DNA from: Paenibacillus thermotolerans
GTDB lineage: Bacteria > Bacillota > Bacilli > Paenibacillales > YIM-B00363
Reading direction: 5' to 3'
Assembly (NCBI RefSeq): GCF_028745515.1
Contig: NZ_JAQZSG010000012.1
Span: 62,001 to 126,000, forward strand
Length of the DNA stretch: 64,000 nucleotides
Shown: piece by piece, positions 50,146 to 59,409 of the stretch
Layout of the letters: the number at the start of each line of letters is the position of its first letter
Position numbering within the stretch: position 1 is the first letter of the stretch
The notes under the pieces: model-generated
Told to the model about the DNA's origin: nothing
What the model saw: only the letters and a program-made list of their open reading frames with translations
Databases searched by the model: none
Position numbers and translations under genes: made by a program

Positions 50146-51162
50146 ATGACTAATATGCAGCAATTGGGGTATTTGTCACCATCGGCTTTCTCGATACAAA
50201 ATCATGTTGTCGTACTTCCTTGCGGGGGACTATCGGCACAAGACGTTCTGTTATGGACCGAGACGGACTTGGAAAAGTACGTTTCATATTTTTCAAAAGC
50301 GTTAGCGGTTGACAGGATGTTCGGCGGATTTGTTTTTCACGGGCTCTCGGTAGGAAAAGACCGATTCCTTCATCCGTTGTTTGTGGGATTCGGCGAGCCT
50401 TCGAATAAGAACGATTGGTTGAGATGGATCGAATCGTTATTCGCGCCGAACGCCAATCTGTATTCCTTATTTGAAATCGTCAGGAGGCATGGCTGCCCTT
50501 CGTTGGATATATGGGTATCGATTCCGTATCCCCATCCAAGTCAGTCGAGCTTCGGAATCGTTGGCGGCAGCAATCTCGATTTCGGATCGGAGGAGCATCG
50601 GTATCAAGCGGTCGTTTGGTGGATCGAACAATTTATCAGATGCTGGAAGACGGATTATCGGCTTGAAGAAAACTTGAACTTCCGCGGTTTTTTGTGGCAG
50701 CGGGAAGCGGTCGACGGCATCGACGAATCGTTGGTGAAACGAGTCAATCAGTATATTAAAAGCAAAGGGTTCTACAGTATGTGGCTCCCCAACTTCGGAT
50801 CTTACGGGTATAACAAATGCAATGAACTCGGCTTTGATATTACGGCGATGGGTTCCAATTATTATGGAAACACTCCTTGCGACTATAATTGGATTCATCA
50901 TGCCTGCAAATTCGCCCGGGTGCATCATACCGGCTTGCAAATTACGTACGGAAAAGGGTTGATTTATAGCGAACATCATTTATCGGATTACCTTAATGTA
51001 ATGTTACTGAACAAAGCGATTCAGGATTGTTTTTTTGTTTACGAATTGCCTAATCAGACCATGAACGATATTTATCGGGAAAACAATTTGGATTATAAAA
51101 GGCTATATTCGTTTATTAAGGGAACCTATAAAAAAACAACCTACCCGGGAATCAAGTATTAA
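50146..51162 (+). CDS. DUF4855 family protein, copy 2
   Basis: The 338-residue protein has GYLSPSAFSIQNHVVVLPCGGL at the N-terminus, DRMFGGFVFHG, DIWVSIPYPHPSQSSFG (residue 121 on), VVWWIEQFIRCW, RGFLWQREAVDGIDESL with the candidate catalytic Glu187, MWLPNFGSYGYNKCNELGFD, and HTGLQITYGKGL. No signal peptide is present. It is closest to the copy at 59941, sharing the extended N-terminus. AAAAGGTGG lies before the ATG. It is first in the plus-strand operon and 24 bases before its partner glycosyltransferase. The family is predicted to be glycosidase-like. Here an inverting or trimming role on a lipid-linked or nucleotide-linked glycan is only a guess. Confidence 0.75.
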   Translation: MTNMQQLGYLSPSAFSIQNHVVVLPCGGLSAQDVLLWTETDLEKYVSYFSKALAVDRMFGGFVFHGLSVGKDRFLHPLFVGFGEPSNKNDWLRWIESLFAPNANLYSLFEIVRRHGCPSLDIWVSIPYPHPSQSSFGIVGGSNLDFGSEEHRYQAVVWWIEQFIRCWKTDYRLEENLNFRGFLWQREAVDGIDESLVKRVNQYIKSKGFYSMWLPNFGSYGYNKCNELGFDITAMGSNYYGNTPCDYNWIHHACKFARVHHTGLQITYGKGLIYSEHHLSDYLNVMLLNKAIQDCFFVYELPNQTMNDIYRENNLDYKRLYSFIKGTYKKTTYPGIKY

Positions 51163-51186
51163 TTTCCGGCCAGTGGAGATGGTATC

Positions 51187-52173
51187 GTGGTTAATGTGCT
51201 TCACGGACCGGTTGATATTGCAGGTCAGATGGGAATTTACTGTAAACAATTAAGAAAGAGCGGTTGGACGGCGAACGGATACAATTGGTACAGAAACTAC
51301 TTTCAATACCAAAGCCCGATCGTTCAAACGGACGCTTATGAGATCGGGAAAATGATACTTTCCGTATATCAATTTGCGGACATCGTCCATTTTCATAACG
51401 GCAGCACGTTTTTCAAAGATTTTACGGATTTGTCGCTGTTACGAAAAATGGGCAAAAAAGCCGTAATGCACCATTGGGGCAACGATGTGCGGAACGTAGA
51501 AGCCGTTAACGGGGAGCAGGCTTTTAAGCTTCCTCCGAGCTATTACACTTGGGAAGAAATTAGCCGCCGGCTGACGCTAATCTCTTCTTATATTGACACG
51601 GCTATTATTCAAGATCATGAGTTGTATCGGTATATTGCTCCATATTACAAAAACATTTACACCCTTCCGCTGGCGATCGACGCTTCTTCCATAAAACATG
51701 CCGTACCAAGCATTCATAACAATACCCCGTTAATCGTTCATGCGCCGACGAATATCGAGTTTAAAGGGACGAAATACATTGAGTCGGCTTTGGAAAAATT
51801 GCGGAACCATATGAAATTCATATATAAGCGCATTGAGAAAATGAGCCATCGGGAAGCGATGGATTGGTATATGCGTTCGGACATTGTGATCGATCAAGTG
51901 TTGTGCGGTACTTACGGCTTACTAAGCGTCGAGGCGATGGCAATGGGGAAGCCCGTCGTCGCCTATATACGCGACGATTTGAGGCCCTGGTTCCCCAAAG
52001 ATCTGCCGATCGTCTCCGCAAGCCCTTTGCAGCTCGAAGGAGTTTTGGGGGAATTGATAACCAACCCCTCGCTCCGTCACGAGTTGGGCCGTAAAGGCCG
52101 GCAATTCGTTGCAGGGCATCACGACGTACAGGTCGTGATGCCCCAATTGCTTAGAATATACAAAGAACTATAA
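51187..52173 (+). CDS. GT4-like glycosyltransferase, locus paralogue C (HHWGND type)
   Basis: The 328-residue paralogue begins VVNVLHGPVDIAGQMG and has HHWGNDVRN near residue 95, LPLAIDASSI, HAPTNIEFKGTKYIE and DQVLCGTYGLLSVEAMAMGKPVVAYIR. Start GTG 51187 lies eight bases after GGAG. It sits between two DUF4855 genes, 24 bases after one and 12 before the next, so tight co-expression is expected. Compared with paralogue A it has Trp instead of Arg in the HHxGND motif, which splits the six enzymes into two groups. Confidence 0.8.
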   Translation: MVNVLHGPVDIAGQMGIYCKQLRKSGWTANGYNWYRNYFQYQSPIVQTDAYEIGKMILSVYQFADIVHFHNGSTFFKDFTDLSLLRKMGKKAVMHHWGNDVRNVEAVNGEQAFKLPPSYYTWEEISRRLTLISSYIDTAIIQDHELYRYIAPYYKNIYTLPLAIDASSIKHAVPSIHNNTPLIVHAPTNIEFKGTKYIESALEKLRNHMKFIYKRIEKMSHREAMDWYMRSDIVIDQVLCGTYGLLSVEAMAMGKPVVAYIRDDLRPWFPKDLPIVSASPLQLEGVLGELITNPSLRHELGRKGRQFVAGHHDVQVVMPQLLRIYKEL

Positions 52174-52185
52174 GGAGGGAACAGG

Positions 52186-53154
52186 ATGCCCTTATTGACT
52201 CCGGCTTCAAGCGGACTAAACAATCACATCGTCCATTGCGGATATCTTCGTTCGGTAACGGGCAGTCAAATTCGCTCTTGGACAAAGGAAGATTTATTGC
52301 CCAATATATTGTATGTCGATAATGGGAACATCGCGGATTCCATGTTTGGAGGCTTATTGTTTGAAGCGGATCGGTCGATCAACGAGGAAATTATGTCCGG
52401 CAAGGCGATCGGATTCGGAAAGCCTCCGACAATGACGGCTTGGAAGCAAGCTTTAGACGTATTGTTTCAAAAAGATCGTAATCTTTCGATGGCTTTGCAA
52501 ATCTCGGCTTTACGGCCGAAAGGGAACGCCCTTGATCTATGGGTGGCATTGCCGTATCCGCTCGAAACGAAACAAGATTTTGGCGTTTACAAAGGGAGGC
52601 AGCTTAATTTTCAAGCGAATCCGTCAGACCGGGAGATCGCGTTAACGTGGTGGATCGATCGATTATTGGAAGCATGGAATTATGTAAGTCGCAAAGCAAG
52701 CGGTCATAACGCCAGATTATGCGGGTTCGCCTGGACGAAAAATTCTTTGGAACCGAACGACGAGTCGTTACTTGCCGCAATAAGCCGATACATCCATGAT
52801 AAAAAATTGAAATTGATCTGGTGCCAAAATTACGGAACGGCAAAAGCATGGGAGGGCTCTCAACTAGGCTTCGATTTCGTGTTTACGCGGCCTTTGTTTG
52901 CGAATAAAGATCCGAGAGGGGCCGAGTGGGTGAAAAGCGCGGTCTCCTTTTGCAACAAATATCAGCTTGGAGTAATCGTTTGGGGGGACCCCCGCGTCTC
53001 CCTCAATCAGCTGCCCGAATTGTTGAATATCGGCAGAGAGCTGTTCGCGCATTCTCTCCAAATATTTGAAATTGGGGAAGTCGGGGCCGGGCATTTGTTT
53101 AAAACATCGGATCCGTTATACCGGACGCTCCATTCGTATATTAAAGGAGTGTAA
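52186..53154 (+). CDS. DUF4855 family protein, copy 3, with the conserved Glu replaced
   Basis: The 322-residue protein keeps LDLWVALPYPLETKQDFG (residue 117 on), LTWWIDRLLEAW, LCGFAWTKNSLEPNDESLL, QNYG and LGFD. At the position where the other three copies have Glu in GF-x-W-x-R-E-A it has Asn186, and the Tyr/Asn-rich NYYGN and TGLQI-GKGL blocks are altered to RPLFANKD and LGVIVWGDPR. If that Glu is catalytic, this copy is an inactive paralogue, perhaps binding the glycan or pairing with an active copy. AAGGAGGG precedes the ATG, 12 bases after the previous stop. Confidence 0.72.
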   Translation: MPLLTPASSGLNNHIVHCGYLRSVTGSQIRSWTKEDLLPNILYVDNGNIADSMFGGLLFEADRSINEEIMSGKAIGFGKPPTMTAWKQALDVLFQKDRNLSMALQISALRPKGNALDLWVALPYPLETKQDFGVYKGRQLNFQANPSDREIALTWWIDRLLEAWNYVSRKASGHNARLCGFAWTKNSLEPNDESLLAAISRYIHDKKLKLIWCQNYGTAKAWEGSQLGFDFVFTRPLFANKDPRGAEWVKSAVSFCNKYQLGVIVWGDPRVSLNQLPELLNIGRELFAHSLQIFEIGEVGAGHLFKTSDPLYRTLHSYIKGV

Positions 53155-53187
53155 ATGCAACAGGGCAATCTGCGAGGAGGAGATCTT

Positions 53188-54180
53188 ATGCGGGTCATGC
53201 ACTGCCCGATCGAAATAGCCGGACAGATGGGGATACTAAGCAAAGGCTTGCAACGATTGGGGGTAACTTCCGAAGCCTTCAATACGTTTCATACTTATTT
53301 GAATTATCGCGAGCATGTACACAATGTTGACATTTTTGAATTGGAATGGATATTGCAAGACGCAATCCGTTATTTCGATGTATTTCATTTCCACTACGCG
53401 GCTACGATGACCCAGGATTTTTCAGACCTTGAACAAATCCGTTCGCTTGGAAAGAGTATGATAATGCATCATTGGGGAAACGACGTACGCACGCACCAGC
53501 TCGCCGCTATGAAGAACCCGTATGTTTATACGGGAGATTCTCCTCCGTCCGATTACATTCACGACCGATTGACGAAATTAGCGCAATGGATTGAACATGC
53601 GATCGTGCAAGACTACGAGGTATACCCTTATGTAGCGCCATATTATAAAAAAGTGCACGTATTGCCGATTGCGTTCGATGTCTTATCCGTTGCGCCGCAA
53701 TATCCTTCCGTGAACGAGCCGAATCCGTTAGTGATCCATGCGCCTACGAATCCGCTTTTTAAAGGGACGTCTTTTATAGAGGAGGCGTTGGAACAATTGC
53801 GGGACGAAGGCGTTTCATTTCGGTATCAAAGAATCGAGAACCTGAGCAATGTCGAAGCGCTGAAATATTATCGGGAAGCGGATATCGTTGTCGATCAAAT
53901 ATTATGCGGCACCTACGGTTTGTTTGCCGTTGAGGCGATGAGTATGGGAAAACCGGTTATCGGATTTATTCGCGAGGATTTGAAGGGATTGTTCCCGGAG
54001 GAGCCTCCGATTATTTCCGCCGATCCGGATCATATTTATTCGGTTTTGAAGGAAGTCATAACTGAGCCGAAGCTTCGATATGAAGCAGGCATGAAGGGAA
54101 GAAAGTATGCGGAAAAGCACCATCATATCGATGTCGTAGCCCAAGGTTTGCTTGAAATATACCGAAAGCTGAAAGTATGA
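53188..54180 (+). CDS. GT4-like glycosyltransferase, locus paralogue D (HHWGND type)
   Basis: The 330-residue paralogue reads MRVMHCPIEIAGQMGILSKGLQRLG at the start, HHWGNDVRTHQ near residue 93, VYTGDSPPSDYIHDRL, HAPTNPLFKGTSFIEEAL and DQILCGTYGLFAVEAMSMGKPVIGFIRED. ATG 53188 has GAGGAGG seven bases upstream. An ATG at 53155 overlaps the previous stop and is less likely. It closes the first plus-strand operon: a terminator follows 31 bases later. Confidence 0.8.
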   Translation: MRVMHCPIEIAGQMGILSKGLQRLGVTSEAFNTFHTYLNYREHVHNVDIFELEWILQDAIRYFDVFHFHYAATMTQDFSDLEQIRSLGKSMIMHHWGNDVRTHQLAAMKNPYVYTGDSPPSDYIHDRLTKLAQWIEHAIVQDYEVYPYVAPYYKKVHVLPIAFDVLSVAPQYPSVNEPNPLVIHAPTNPLFKGTSFIEEALEQLRDEGVSFRYQRIENLSNVEALKYYREADIVVDQILCGTYGLFAVEAMSMGKPVIGFIREDLKGLFPEEPPIISADPDHIYSVLKEVITEPKLRYEAGMKGRKYAEKHHHIDVVAQGLLEIYRKLKV

Positions 54181-54210
54181 ATGCAACGAACGTCATATCA
54201 TTTGAAGGAG

Positions 54211-54243
54211 AAGGGAACGGCATGCGCCGTTTCCTTTTTTTTC
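54211..54243 (+). terminator. Rho-independent terminator after the first plus-strand glycan operon
   Basis: AGGGAACGGC and GCCGTTTCCT pair around the tetraloop ATGC and are followed by eight T. It separates the DUF4855-GT operon from the sugar-nucleotide operon. Confidence 0.8.
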
Positions 54244-54278
54244 TTCTTTCATACTGTGAGTTTGGGGGGTGATCATGG

Positions 54279-55283
54279 GTGAAAGCATGCCGCATATTTT
54301 TCTTGAATCATCTTTCAAGCTACATCAATAGTTTGGGCGACGCGCTTTGCAGGATGGGCCACCAGGTTTGCTGCCAAACTTCATGGAATTTGAGGGAAAT
54401 TGAAGCGGGCATCGCTTATTTTCAGCCGGATTTGTTAGTTACTGTCGGTTTCGATAAACCGATGGAACCGACGCTCGATATGCTTCCGGAGTTGTGCAAA
54501 AAATACCGGATGCTGCACATTTATTGGGCGGTCGAAGATAAAATCCACTTCGAAGCCGTTTCGCTGCCGTACGTAATGAGAGTAAAACCGGACATCGTCT
54601 GGACGATCCATCCGGAATGCGTCTCTAAATATGAAGAACTCGGCTTTATCTCGGAATATTTCAATTTCGCATATCATCCCAACACGTTCCCGCCCAAAAA
54701 AGATTTGTCGGATGAAGCGTACGATATTTCATTTGTCGGGACAACGCATCTCGAGACGCGGACCTATCGGTATGAAAGCTTGAAGCATCTTGTGTTCCCC
54801 TTCGTCAAAGCCGGAGTGGAATTGAAGGTTTGGGGAATGAATTGGCCCGACAACGAGTCGCTGTTAATTCGAGAGTTCGGCGTATCCGTTCCCCCCGATT
54901 GGTATCAAGGGTATTTGCCATATAAACAGACGGCAACGGTTTACAACAAGAGCAAAATTGTGCTTGGCGTGCAAAACGCGCTAGACCAGGTAACCCAGCG
55001 AACCTTCGAAATTATGGGTACAGGGGCGTTTATGCTGGCTAGCCGGACGGACGAATTGGAACGATTGTTTAAGGACGGAGAACATCTCGCCTTGTCTTCC
55101 GGCCCGGAAGAAACTTTGGAAAAAGCGGCTTACTACTTGAAGCGGCCGGAAGAGCGGCTGCGAATCGGAAGGCAGGCCCGGGAGAAAGTATTGCGATATC
55201 ATACCTTCAATCATCGGCTGGCAAAGGCGTGGCCGGGTGTATTGAAACAGCTGAGGCTTGCAAAGGAGAGTGGAAATGCATGA
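54279..55283 (+). CDS. CgeB-like glycosyltransferase
   Basis: The 334-residue protein of the CgeB / Glyco_trans_1_2 type starts with KACRIFFLNHLSSYINSLGDALCRMGHQV and has LVTVGFDKPM, YDISFVGTTHLETRTYR, VLGVQNALDQVTQRTFEIMGTGAFMLASRTDELERLF and a C-terminal YHTFNHRLA. In B. subtilis CgeB is a sigma-K-dependent protein needed for the spore crust and its polysaccharide, which suggests a spore-surface role for this operon. GTG 54279 lies nine bases after GGGGGG. CATACTGTG (54250-54258), a CATANNNT motif, lies 21 bases before it. The stop overlaps the next start (ATGA). Confidence 0.82.
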   Translation: MKACRIFFLNHLSSYINSLGDALCRMGHQVCCQTSWNLREIEAGIAYFQPDLLVTVGFDKPMEPTLDMLPELCKKYRMLHIYWAVEDKIHFEAVSLPYVMRVKPDIVWTIHPECVSKYEELGFISEYFNFAYHPNTFPPKKDLSDEAYDISFVGTTHLETRTYRYESLKHLVFPFVKAGVELKVWGMNWPDNESLLIREFGVSVPPDWYQGYLPYKQTATVYNKSKIVLGVQNALDQVTQRTFEIMGTGAFMLASRTDELERLFKDGEHLALSSGPEETLEKAAYYLKRPEERLRIGRQAREKVLRYHTFNHRLAKAWPGVLKQLRLAKESGNA

Positions 55284-56392
55284 TCGAATTAGTACCGCTT
55301 AGGCGCCAGTTTCAGTCTCTAAAAGCCGACATATTGCGGCAAATCGAAGATACGATCGATTCGGGAACGTATATTTTGGGGCCTAAAGTGAAGCGATTGG
55401 AGGAAACGATAGCCGATAGGCTTCAAGTGACGAATGCCATCGGTGTCGCTAACGGAACGGATGCGTTGGTCTTGACATTGGATGCCATGGGAATCGGACC
55501 CGGGGATGAAGTGATCACTACTCCGTTTACATTCATCGCTACCGCCGAAGCGATATCGCGCGTCGGAGCCGTACCGGTGTTCGTCGATATCAGTCCGGTT
55601 ACTTACAATATGAATCCTGCTCTGATTGAAGAGAAAATTACTCCGGCGACAAAGGCGATCATTCCGGTTCATTTGTTCGGCCAACCCGCAGACATGGATG
55701 AGATTATGGCGATCGCCGCAAAACACGGATTACGGGTGATCGAGGACGCCTGTCAAGCGTTCGGAGCCGAATATAAAGGGAAACCTGTGGGAGGAATCGG
55801 CCATGCGGCGTGCTTCTCTTTCTTTCCGACAAAAAATTTGAGCACGATCGGCGACGCCGGAATCGTCGCAACCTCGGATGAACGGCTTGCGGAGCGTATT
55901 CGCAGATTGCGGCAGCATGGCAGCAACAAAAAATATTTTCATGCGGATATCGGATATAACAGCCGGCTGGATGAGCTTCACGCTTCAATCCTTCTGGTCG
56001 CCCTTGAGCAGGCGGACGGTTGGAATCGGGAAAGAAGAAGGCTTGCCGAGCGTTATCGGGAGAAACTGAAGGGGCACCCGTTGCTGTCCGTCGCCCCGGA
56101 GGCTGAGGATCGTACGCATATTTATCATTTGTTTTGCGTTCGAACGGAACATAGAGAAGCGTTGCAGGAGCAACTGCAGCGCTCCGGAATACAGTCCGGC
56201 GTCTACTATCCTTGCCCGCTTCATTTACAGGAAGCGTACAAGCCGTTGGGCTATCGACACGGAGATTTTCAAGAGGCGGAGCGGGCGTCCGAACAGCTTT
56301 TGGCAATTCCTATAAGTCCCTTCCTTCATGAAGACGAACAAGATCAAGTTGTCGACGCATTGTTTCAAGTCGGGGGGAGGACTTCGCCATGA
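55280..56392 (+). CDS. DegT/DnrJ/EryC1-family sugar aminotransferase (WbpE-like)
   Basis: The 370-residue PLP enzyme has YILGPKVKRLEETIA at the N-terminus, VANGTDALVL, TTPFTFIATAEAI, HLFGQPADMD, VIEDACQAFGAEY and the PLP Lys185 in SFFPTKNLSTIGDAG, the same number as in Pseudomonas WbpE. It ends with GVYYPCPLHLQEAY and PISPFL. The family transfers an amino group to keto-sugar nucleotides. With the oxidoreductase gene that follows and the acyltransferase and dehydrogenase genes at 62-64 kb, it would aminate the 3-keto intermediate of UDP-GlcNAcA. Both ends overlap neighbours by four bases, so translation is coupled. Confidence 0.88.
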   Translation: MIELVPLRRQFQSLKADILRQIEDTIDSGTYILGPKVKRLEETIADRLQVTNAIGVANGTDALVLTLDAMGIGPGDEVITTPFTFIATAEAISRVGAVPVFVDISPVTYNMNPALIEEKITPATKAIIPVHLFGQPADMDEIMAIAAKHGLRVIEDACQAFGAEYKGKPVGGIGHAACFSFFPTKNLSTIGDAGIVATSDERLAERIRRLRQHGSNKKYFHADIGYNSRLDELHASILLVALEQADGWNRERRRLAERYREKLKGHPLLSVAPEAEDRTHIYHLFCVRTEHREALQEQLQRSGIQSGVYYPCPLHLQEAYKPLGYRHGDFQEAERASEQLLAIPISPFLHEDEQDQVVDALFQVGGRTSP

Positions 56393-57447
56393 TCGGTTAC
56401 GGAGTGATTGGTTGCGGCCGGATCGCCGACCGGCACATTTCCTCGATTGCCAAATTAAGCGAAGGACGGATTTTCGCTTTGTGCGACATACGCGCGGAAC
56501 GTATGGAGCAGGTTGAACAAGAGTATCGTAAAATTTCCGGGTCGGCTCAAAAAATCGCCCATTACCAAGACATAGCGGGGATTTTGGCGGATGAACGAGT
56601 ACAAGCGGTCGTAATCGCGACTCATTCGGCTATGCACGCAGAAATTGCGAAAGCCGCATTAGAAAGAGGAAAGCATGTCATGGTGGAAAAGCCGCTGGCC
56701 CTTTCGGCCGAGGAAGCCGAAAACCTCGTGCGCCTTGCCGAATCTAGCGGACTGCAGCTGCAAGTGTGTCATCAGCTGCGCTATAAACCTGTTATGAGAA
56801 GGATCAAGGAAATCATAGAATCGGGAGCCATGGGCAAGGTTCACCTTGGCGTTGCTTCCATGAGGTTACAGAGGAACGAGGCTTATTATGAAGCGGCTCG
56901 TTGGCGCGGAACTTGGGATCAAGACGGGGGAATGCTTCTAAATCAAGGTATTCACTTGGTTGACCTGCTTGGATGGTTTCTGGGGGAATATGAATCGGTT
57001 TATGGAATTTTGACGCGCGGTCCGTTACCAAAACAAACGGAGGACTTTGCGGTAGGATTAATAAGATTCAAGAATGGCGCGGTCGGCATGATTGAAGCGA
57101 ATACGCTGACTTATCCCAACAGTATGGATAACAGCATCGCCCTATTTGGGGAACAGGGAACCGTTTGGATTAGCGGAATCAACTTAAATACAGTTCGCCG
57201 ATGGTCATTCAGCGATTCTTCCATAACGTGTCCCGACATGGACGGTATCGACGAACATTTCGTTATGCACGAAAAATTTCTTCAAGCAATCAAGGGTATT
57301 CAATCCGGTATCGTTAACGGACGCGAAGGCAAGAAAGCACTGGAACTCGTATTTGCTTTGTACGATTCGTTTCGCACAAACCAAGTAACGAAAGGGCCGA
57401 TCACTACTTTTTCCACCACGATGATGTCTGACTTGGAGGGATGGTAA
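56389..57447 (+). CDS. Gfo/Idh/MocA-family sugar-nucleotide dehydrogenase (WbpB-like)
   Basis: The 352-residue oxidoreductase has the NAD(P) motif GVIGCGRIADRH (residues 5-16), IATHSAMHAEIAKAALERGKHVMVEKPLAL with the catalytic Lys101, and GTWDQDGGMLLNQGIHLVDLLGW with the His of the family. Paralogues such as WbpB/WlbA oxidise C3 of UDP-GlcNAcA, and the neighbouring WbpE-like aminotransferase uses the product. This coupling supports the assignment, but other sugar substrates are possible. The start overlaps the aminotransferase stop (ATGA). Confidence 0.85.
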   Translation: MIGYGVIGCGRIADRHISSIAKLSEGRIFALCDIRAERMEQVEQEYRKISGSAQKIAHYQDIAGILADERVQAVVIATHSAMHAEIAKAALERGKHVMVEKPLALSAEEAENLVRLAESSGLQLQVCHQLRYKPVMRRIKEIIESGAMGKVHLGVASMRLQRNEAYYEAARWRGTWDQDGGMLLNQGIHLVDLLGWFLGEYESVYGILTRGPLPKQTEDFAVGLIRFKNGAVGMIEANTLTYPNSMDNSIALFGEQGTVWISGINLNTVRRWSFSDSSITCPDMDGIDEHFVMHEKFLQAIKGIQSGIVNGREGKKALELVFALYDSFRTNQVTKGPITTFSTTMMSDLEGW

Positions 57448-58394
57448 TGCCGCACGCCTTCAGGAACGTACTTGTGACGGGCGGAGCCGGCTTTGTCGGT
57501 TCTAATCTGGTACGCCGGCTGCTTCCAATATCGGAACATATCATTGTCATTGACGATTGCTCGACAAGCAAACCTTCAGCGCTGCCCGTTTCAAACAAAA
57601 TAACCTTTATGAAACAATCCTATGTAAGCGATGAATTGCTTGAAAATGTTTTGGGCGACATCCAGCATATCTATCATCTGGCTTGCCGTAATTTGGAGAT
57701 GTCCGTGCAAAATACGGACGACGATTTCCATGTAAATCTATATGGCGGTTATTTGTTGTTAAAAAAAGCAATGGAAAAAAGCCGGCATTTGCAGCGCTTT
57801 GTTTATACGTCAACCGCTTCCGTTTACGGAAACGCATCTGTACTTCCTACGCCCGAGAGCGAATACGATACAACGACTCCTTATGCCGCAAGCAAGCTGT
57901 CCGTCGAGCATTACTGCCGGGTCTTTCATCGGATGCATCAGCTGCCGGTCACCGTTCTGAGATTATCCAACGCATACGGTCCCGGCCAGTTGACATCCAA
58001 TCCGTACTGCGGGGTGATTGCCAAATTTTTCGAAGCGGCCGCCGGAGGACTCCCGCTCACCGTATTCGGGGACGGTTCCCAAACGAGGGATTTCACTTAT
58101 ATTGAGGATGTGATTGAGGCGCTGCTTCTCGCCGGAATATCGCCCGCGGCCGTCGGCGGCGTATTTAATGTAGGAACAGGGGTGGAGACGTCGGTCAATC
58201 GATTGGCTGAACTCGTTCTGCAAATTGCCGGGCGTCCTAAGACGCAAACTCAGTTTTCGCCTAAGCGCAAGGTCGATGTAGTAACCCGGCGGTGTTTGAA
58301 CTCCGACCTGCTGCAATACACTCTCGGATGGAAAGCGAAAACAACACTCGAGGAAGGGCTGGAACGCACGTATCGTTGGCTGAATGGGGGGTAA
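57447..58394 (+). CDS. NAD-dependent sugar epimerase/dehydratase
   Basis: The 315-residue extended SDR reads [56 protein letters not shown] and the catalytic YAASKLSVEHY, then GDGSQTRDFTYIEDVIEAL. It is of the UDP-glucose 4-epimerase or UDP-glucuronate epimerase/decarboxylase type. The substrate may be a uronic or amino-uronic sugar nucleotide given its neighbours. ATG 57447 shares its A with the previous stop (TAATG) and has GGAGG seven bases upstream. It is fourth in the CgeB operon. Confidence 0.85.
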   Translation: MPHAFRNVLVTGGAGFVGSNLVRRLLPISEHIIVIDDCSTSKPSALPVSNKITFMKQSYVSDELLENVLGDIQHIYHLACRNLEMSVQNTDDDFHVNLYGGYLLLKKAMEKSRHLQRFVYTSTASVYGNASVLPTPESEYDTTTPYAASKLSVEHYCRVFHRMHQLPVTVLRLSNAYGPGQLTSNPYCGVIAKFFEAAAGGLPLTVFGDGSQTRDFTYIEDVIEALLLAGISPAAVGGVFNVGTGVETSVNRLAELVLQIAGRPKTQTQFSPKRKVDVVTRRCLNSDLLQYTLGWKAKTTLEEGLERTYRWLNGG

Positions 58395-58398
58395 AGCT

Positions 58399-59409
58399 TT
58401 GAATATTTTCCATGGGACGATTGAAATTGCCGGACAGATGGGTATTTTGAGCGGGGAATTAAAGAGGCGGGGCCACAAAGCGGTAGGCTACAATATATTC
58501 AATTCTTATTTGGGTTACAGGGATCATTTGATCCTCACCAACGCCCACGAGATTGCGAACACCCATCGGCATATTATTAATTTTTTCGACTTATTCCATT
58601 TCCACTACGCCAGCTCTTTGATCCCCCAATACAAGGACCTGGAGATCATCCGCGATAAAGGCAAAAAAATGATTATGCATCATTGGGGGAACGACGTTCG
58701 GTTTCACGACGCAGCCAGAAAAAACAATCCGTATGTGTTTACCGGGGATTCTCTCCCCAACGAAGTAATACACGAACGCTTGAGCCAAATTTCCGAGTAT
58801 ATACGAGAGGCAGTCGTGCAAGATTACGAGGTTTACGAATATGTAAAACCGTATTACGAGAAAGTTCATGTCGTGCCGATTTCCATTGATTTATCCGCAT
58901 TCGTTCCATCATCAGGAAAGAAGGAAAAGAAGAAACCGCTCGTTCTACATGCGCCGACCAATCCGGATTTTAAGGGGACGCATGTGATCGAAGAAGCGAT
59001 TCGTTCTTTGCAGATGAAATACGACTTCGATTACCGCAGAATCGAAAAGATGAATCATGAAAAAGCCATACGGCTTTACCGCGATGCGGACTTTATCGTG
59101 GATCAAATCCGGTGCGGGTCTTACGGTTTGCTAAGCGTGGAAGCGATGGCTCTCGGTAAACCGGTCGTCGCGTATATACGGGAAGATTTGATAAGCAAAT
59201 TTCCGCAGGACCTGCCTATATTGAATGCAAATCCGGACAACGTGGCGGAGCAAATGAAACTGCTTCTGGACAATCCGGAGTTGCGCGAAGAATTGGGCGC
59301 TAAGGGACGCAAGTATGCGGAAACTTATCATGCAAAGGAAATCGTGGTGGACCGGCTGGAACGGATTTACTCCGGCGGCGAGACATTGAACGGAGGGGAG
59401 CTTGCGTGA
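58399..59409 (+). CDS. GT4-like glycosyltransferase, locus paralogue E (HHWGND type)
   Basis: The 336-residue paralogue has LNIFHGTIEIAGQMGILSGELKRRG, HHWGNDVRFHD near residue 95, YVFTGDSLPNEVIHERL, HAPTNPDFKGTHVIEEAI and [29 protein letters not shown]. It is closest to paralogue D. TTG 58399 has GGGGGG six bases upstream and yields the paralogue-like start. ATG 58384 overlaps the epimerase end and would add five residues. The stop overlaps the next gene (GTGA). Unlike C and D it is paired with a small DNRLRE-like gene and not with DUF4855. Confidence 0.8.
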   Translation: MNIFHGTIEIAGQMGILSGELKRRGHKAVGYNIFNSYLGYRDHLILTNAHEIANTHRHIINFFDLFHFHYASSLIPQYKDLEIIRDKGKKMIMHHWGNDVRFHDAARKNNPYVFTGDSLPNEVIHERLSQISEYIREAVVQDYEVYEYVKPYYEKVHVVPISIDLSAFVPSSGKKEKKKPLVLHAPTNPDFKGTHVIEEAIRSLQMKYDFDYRRIEKMNHEKAIRLYRDADFIVDQIRCGSYGLLSVEAMALGKPVVAYIREDLISKFPQDLPILNANPDNVAEQMKLLLDNPELREELGAKGRKYAETYHAKEIVVDRLERIYSGGETLNGGELA

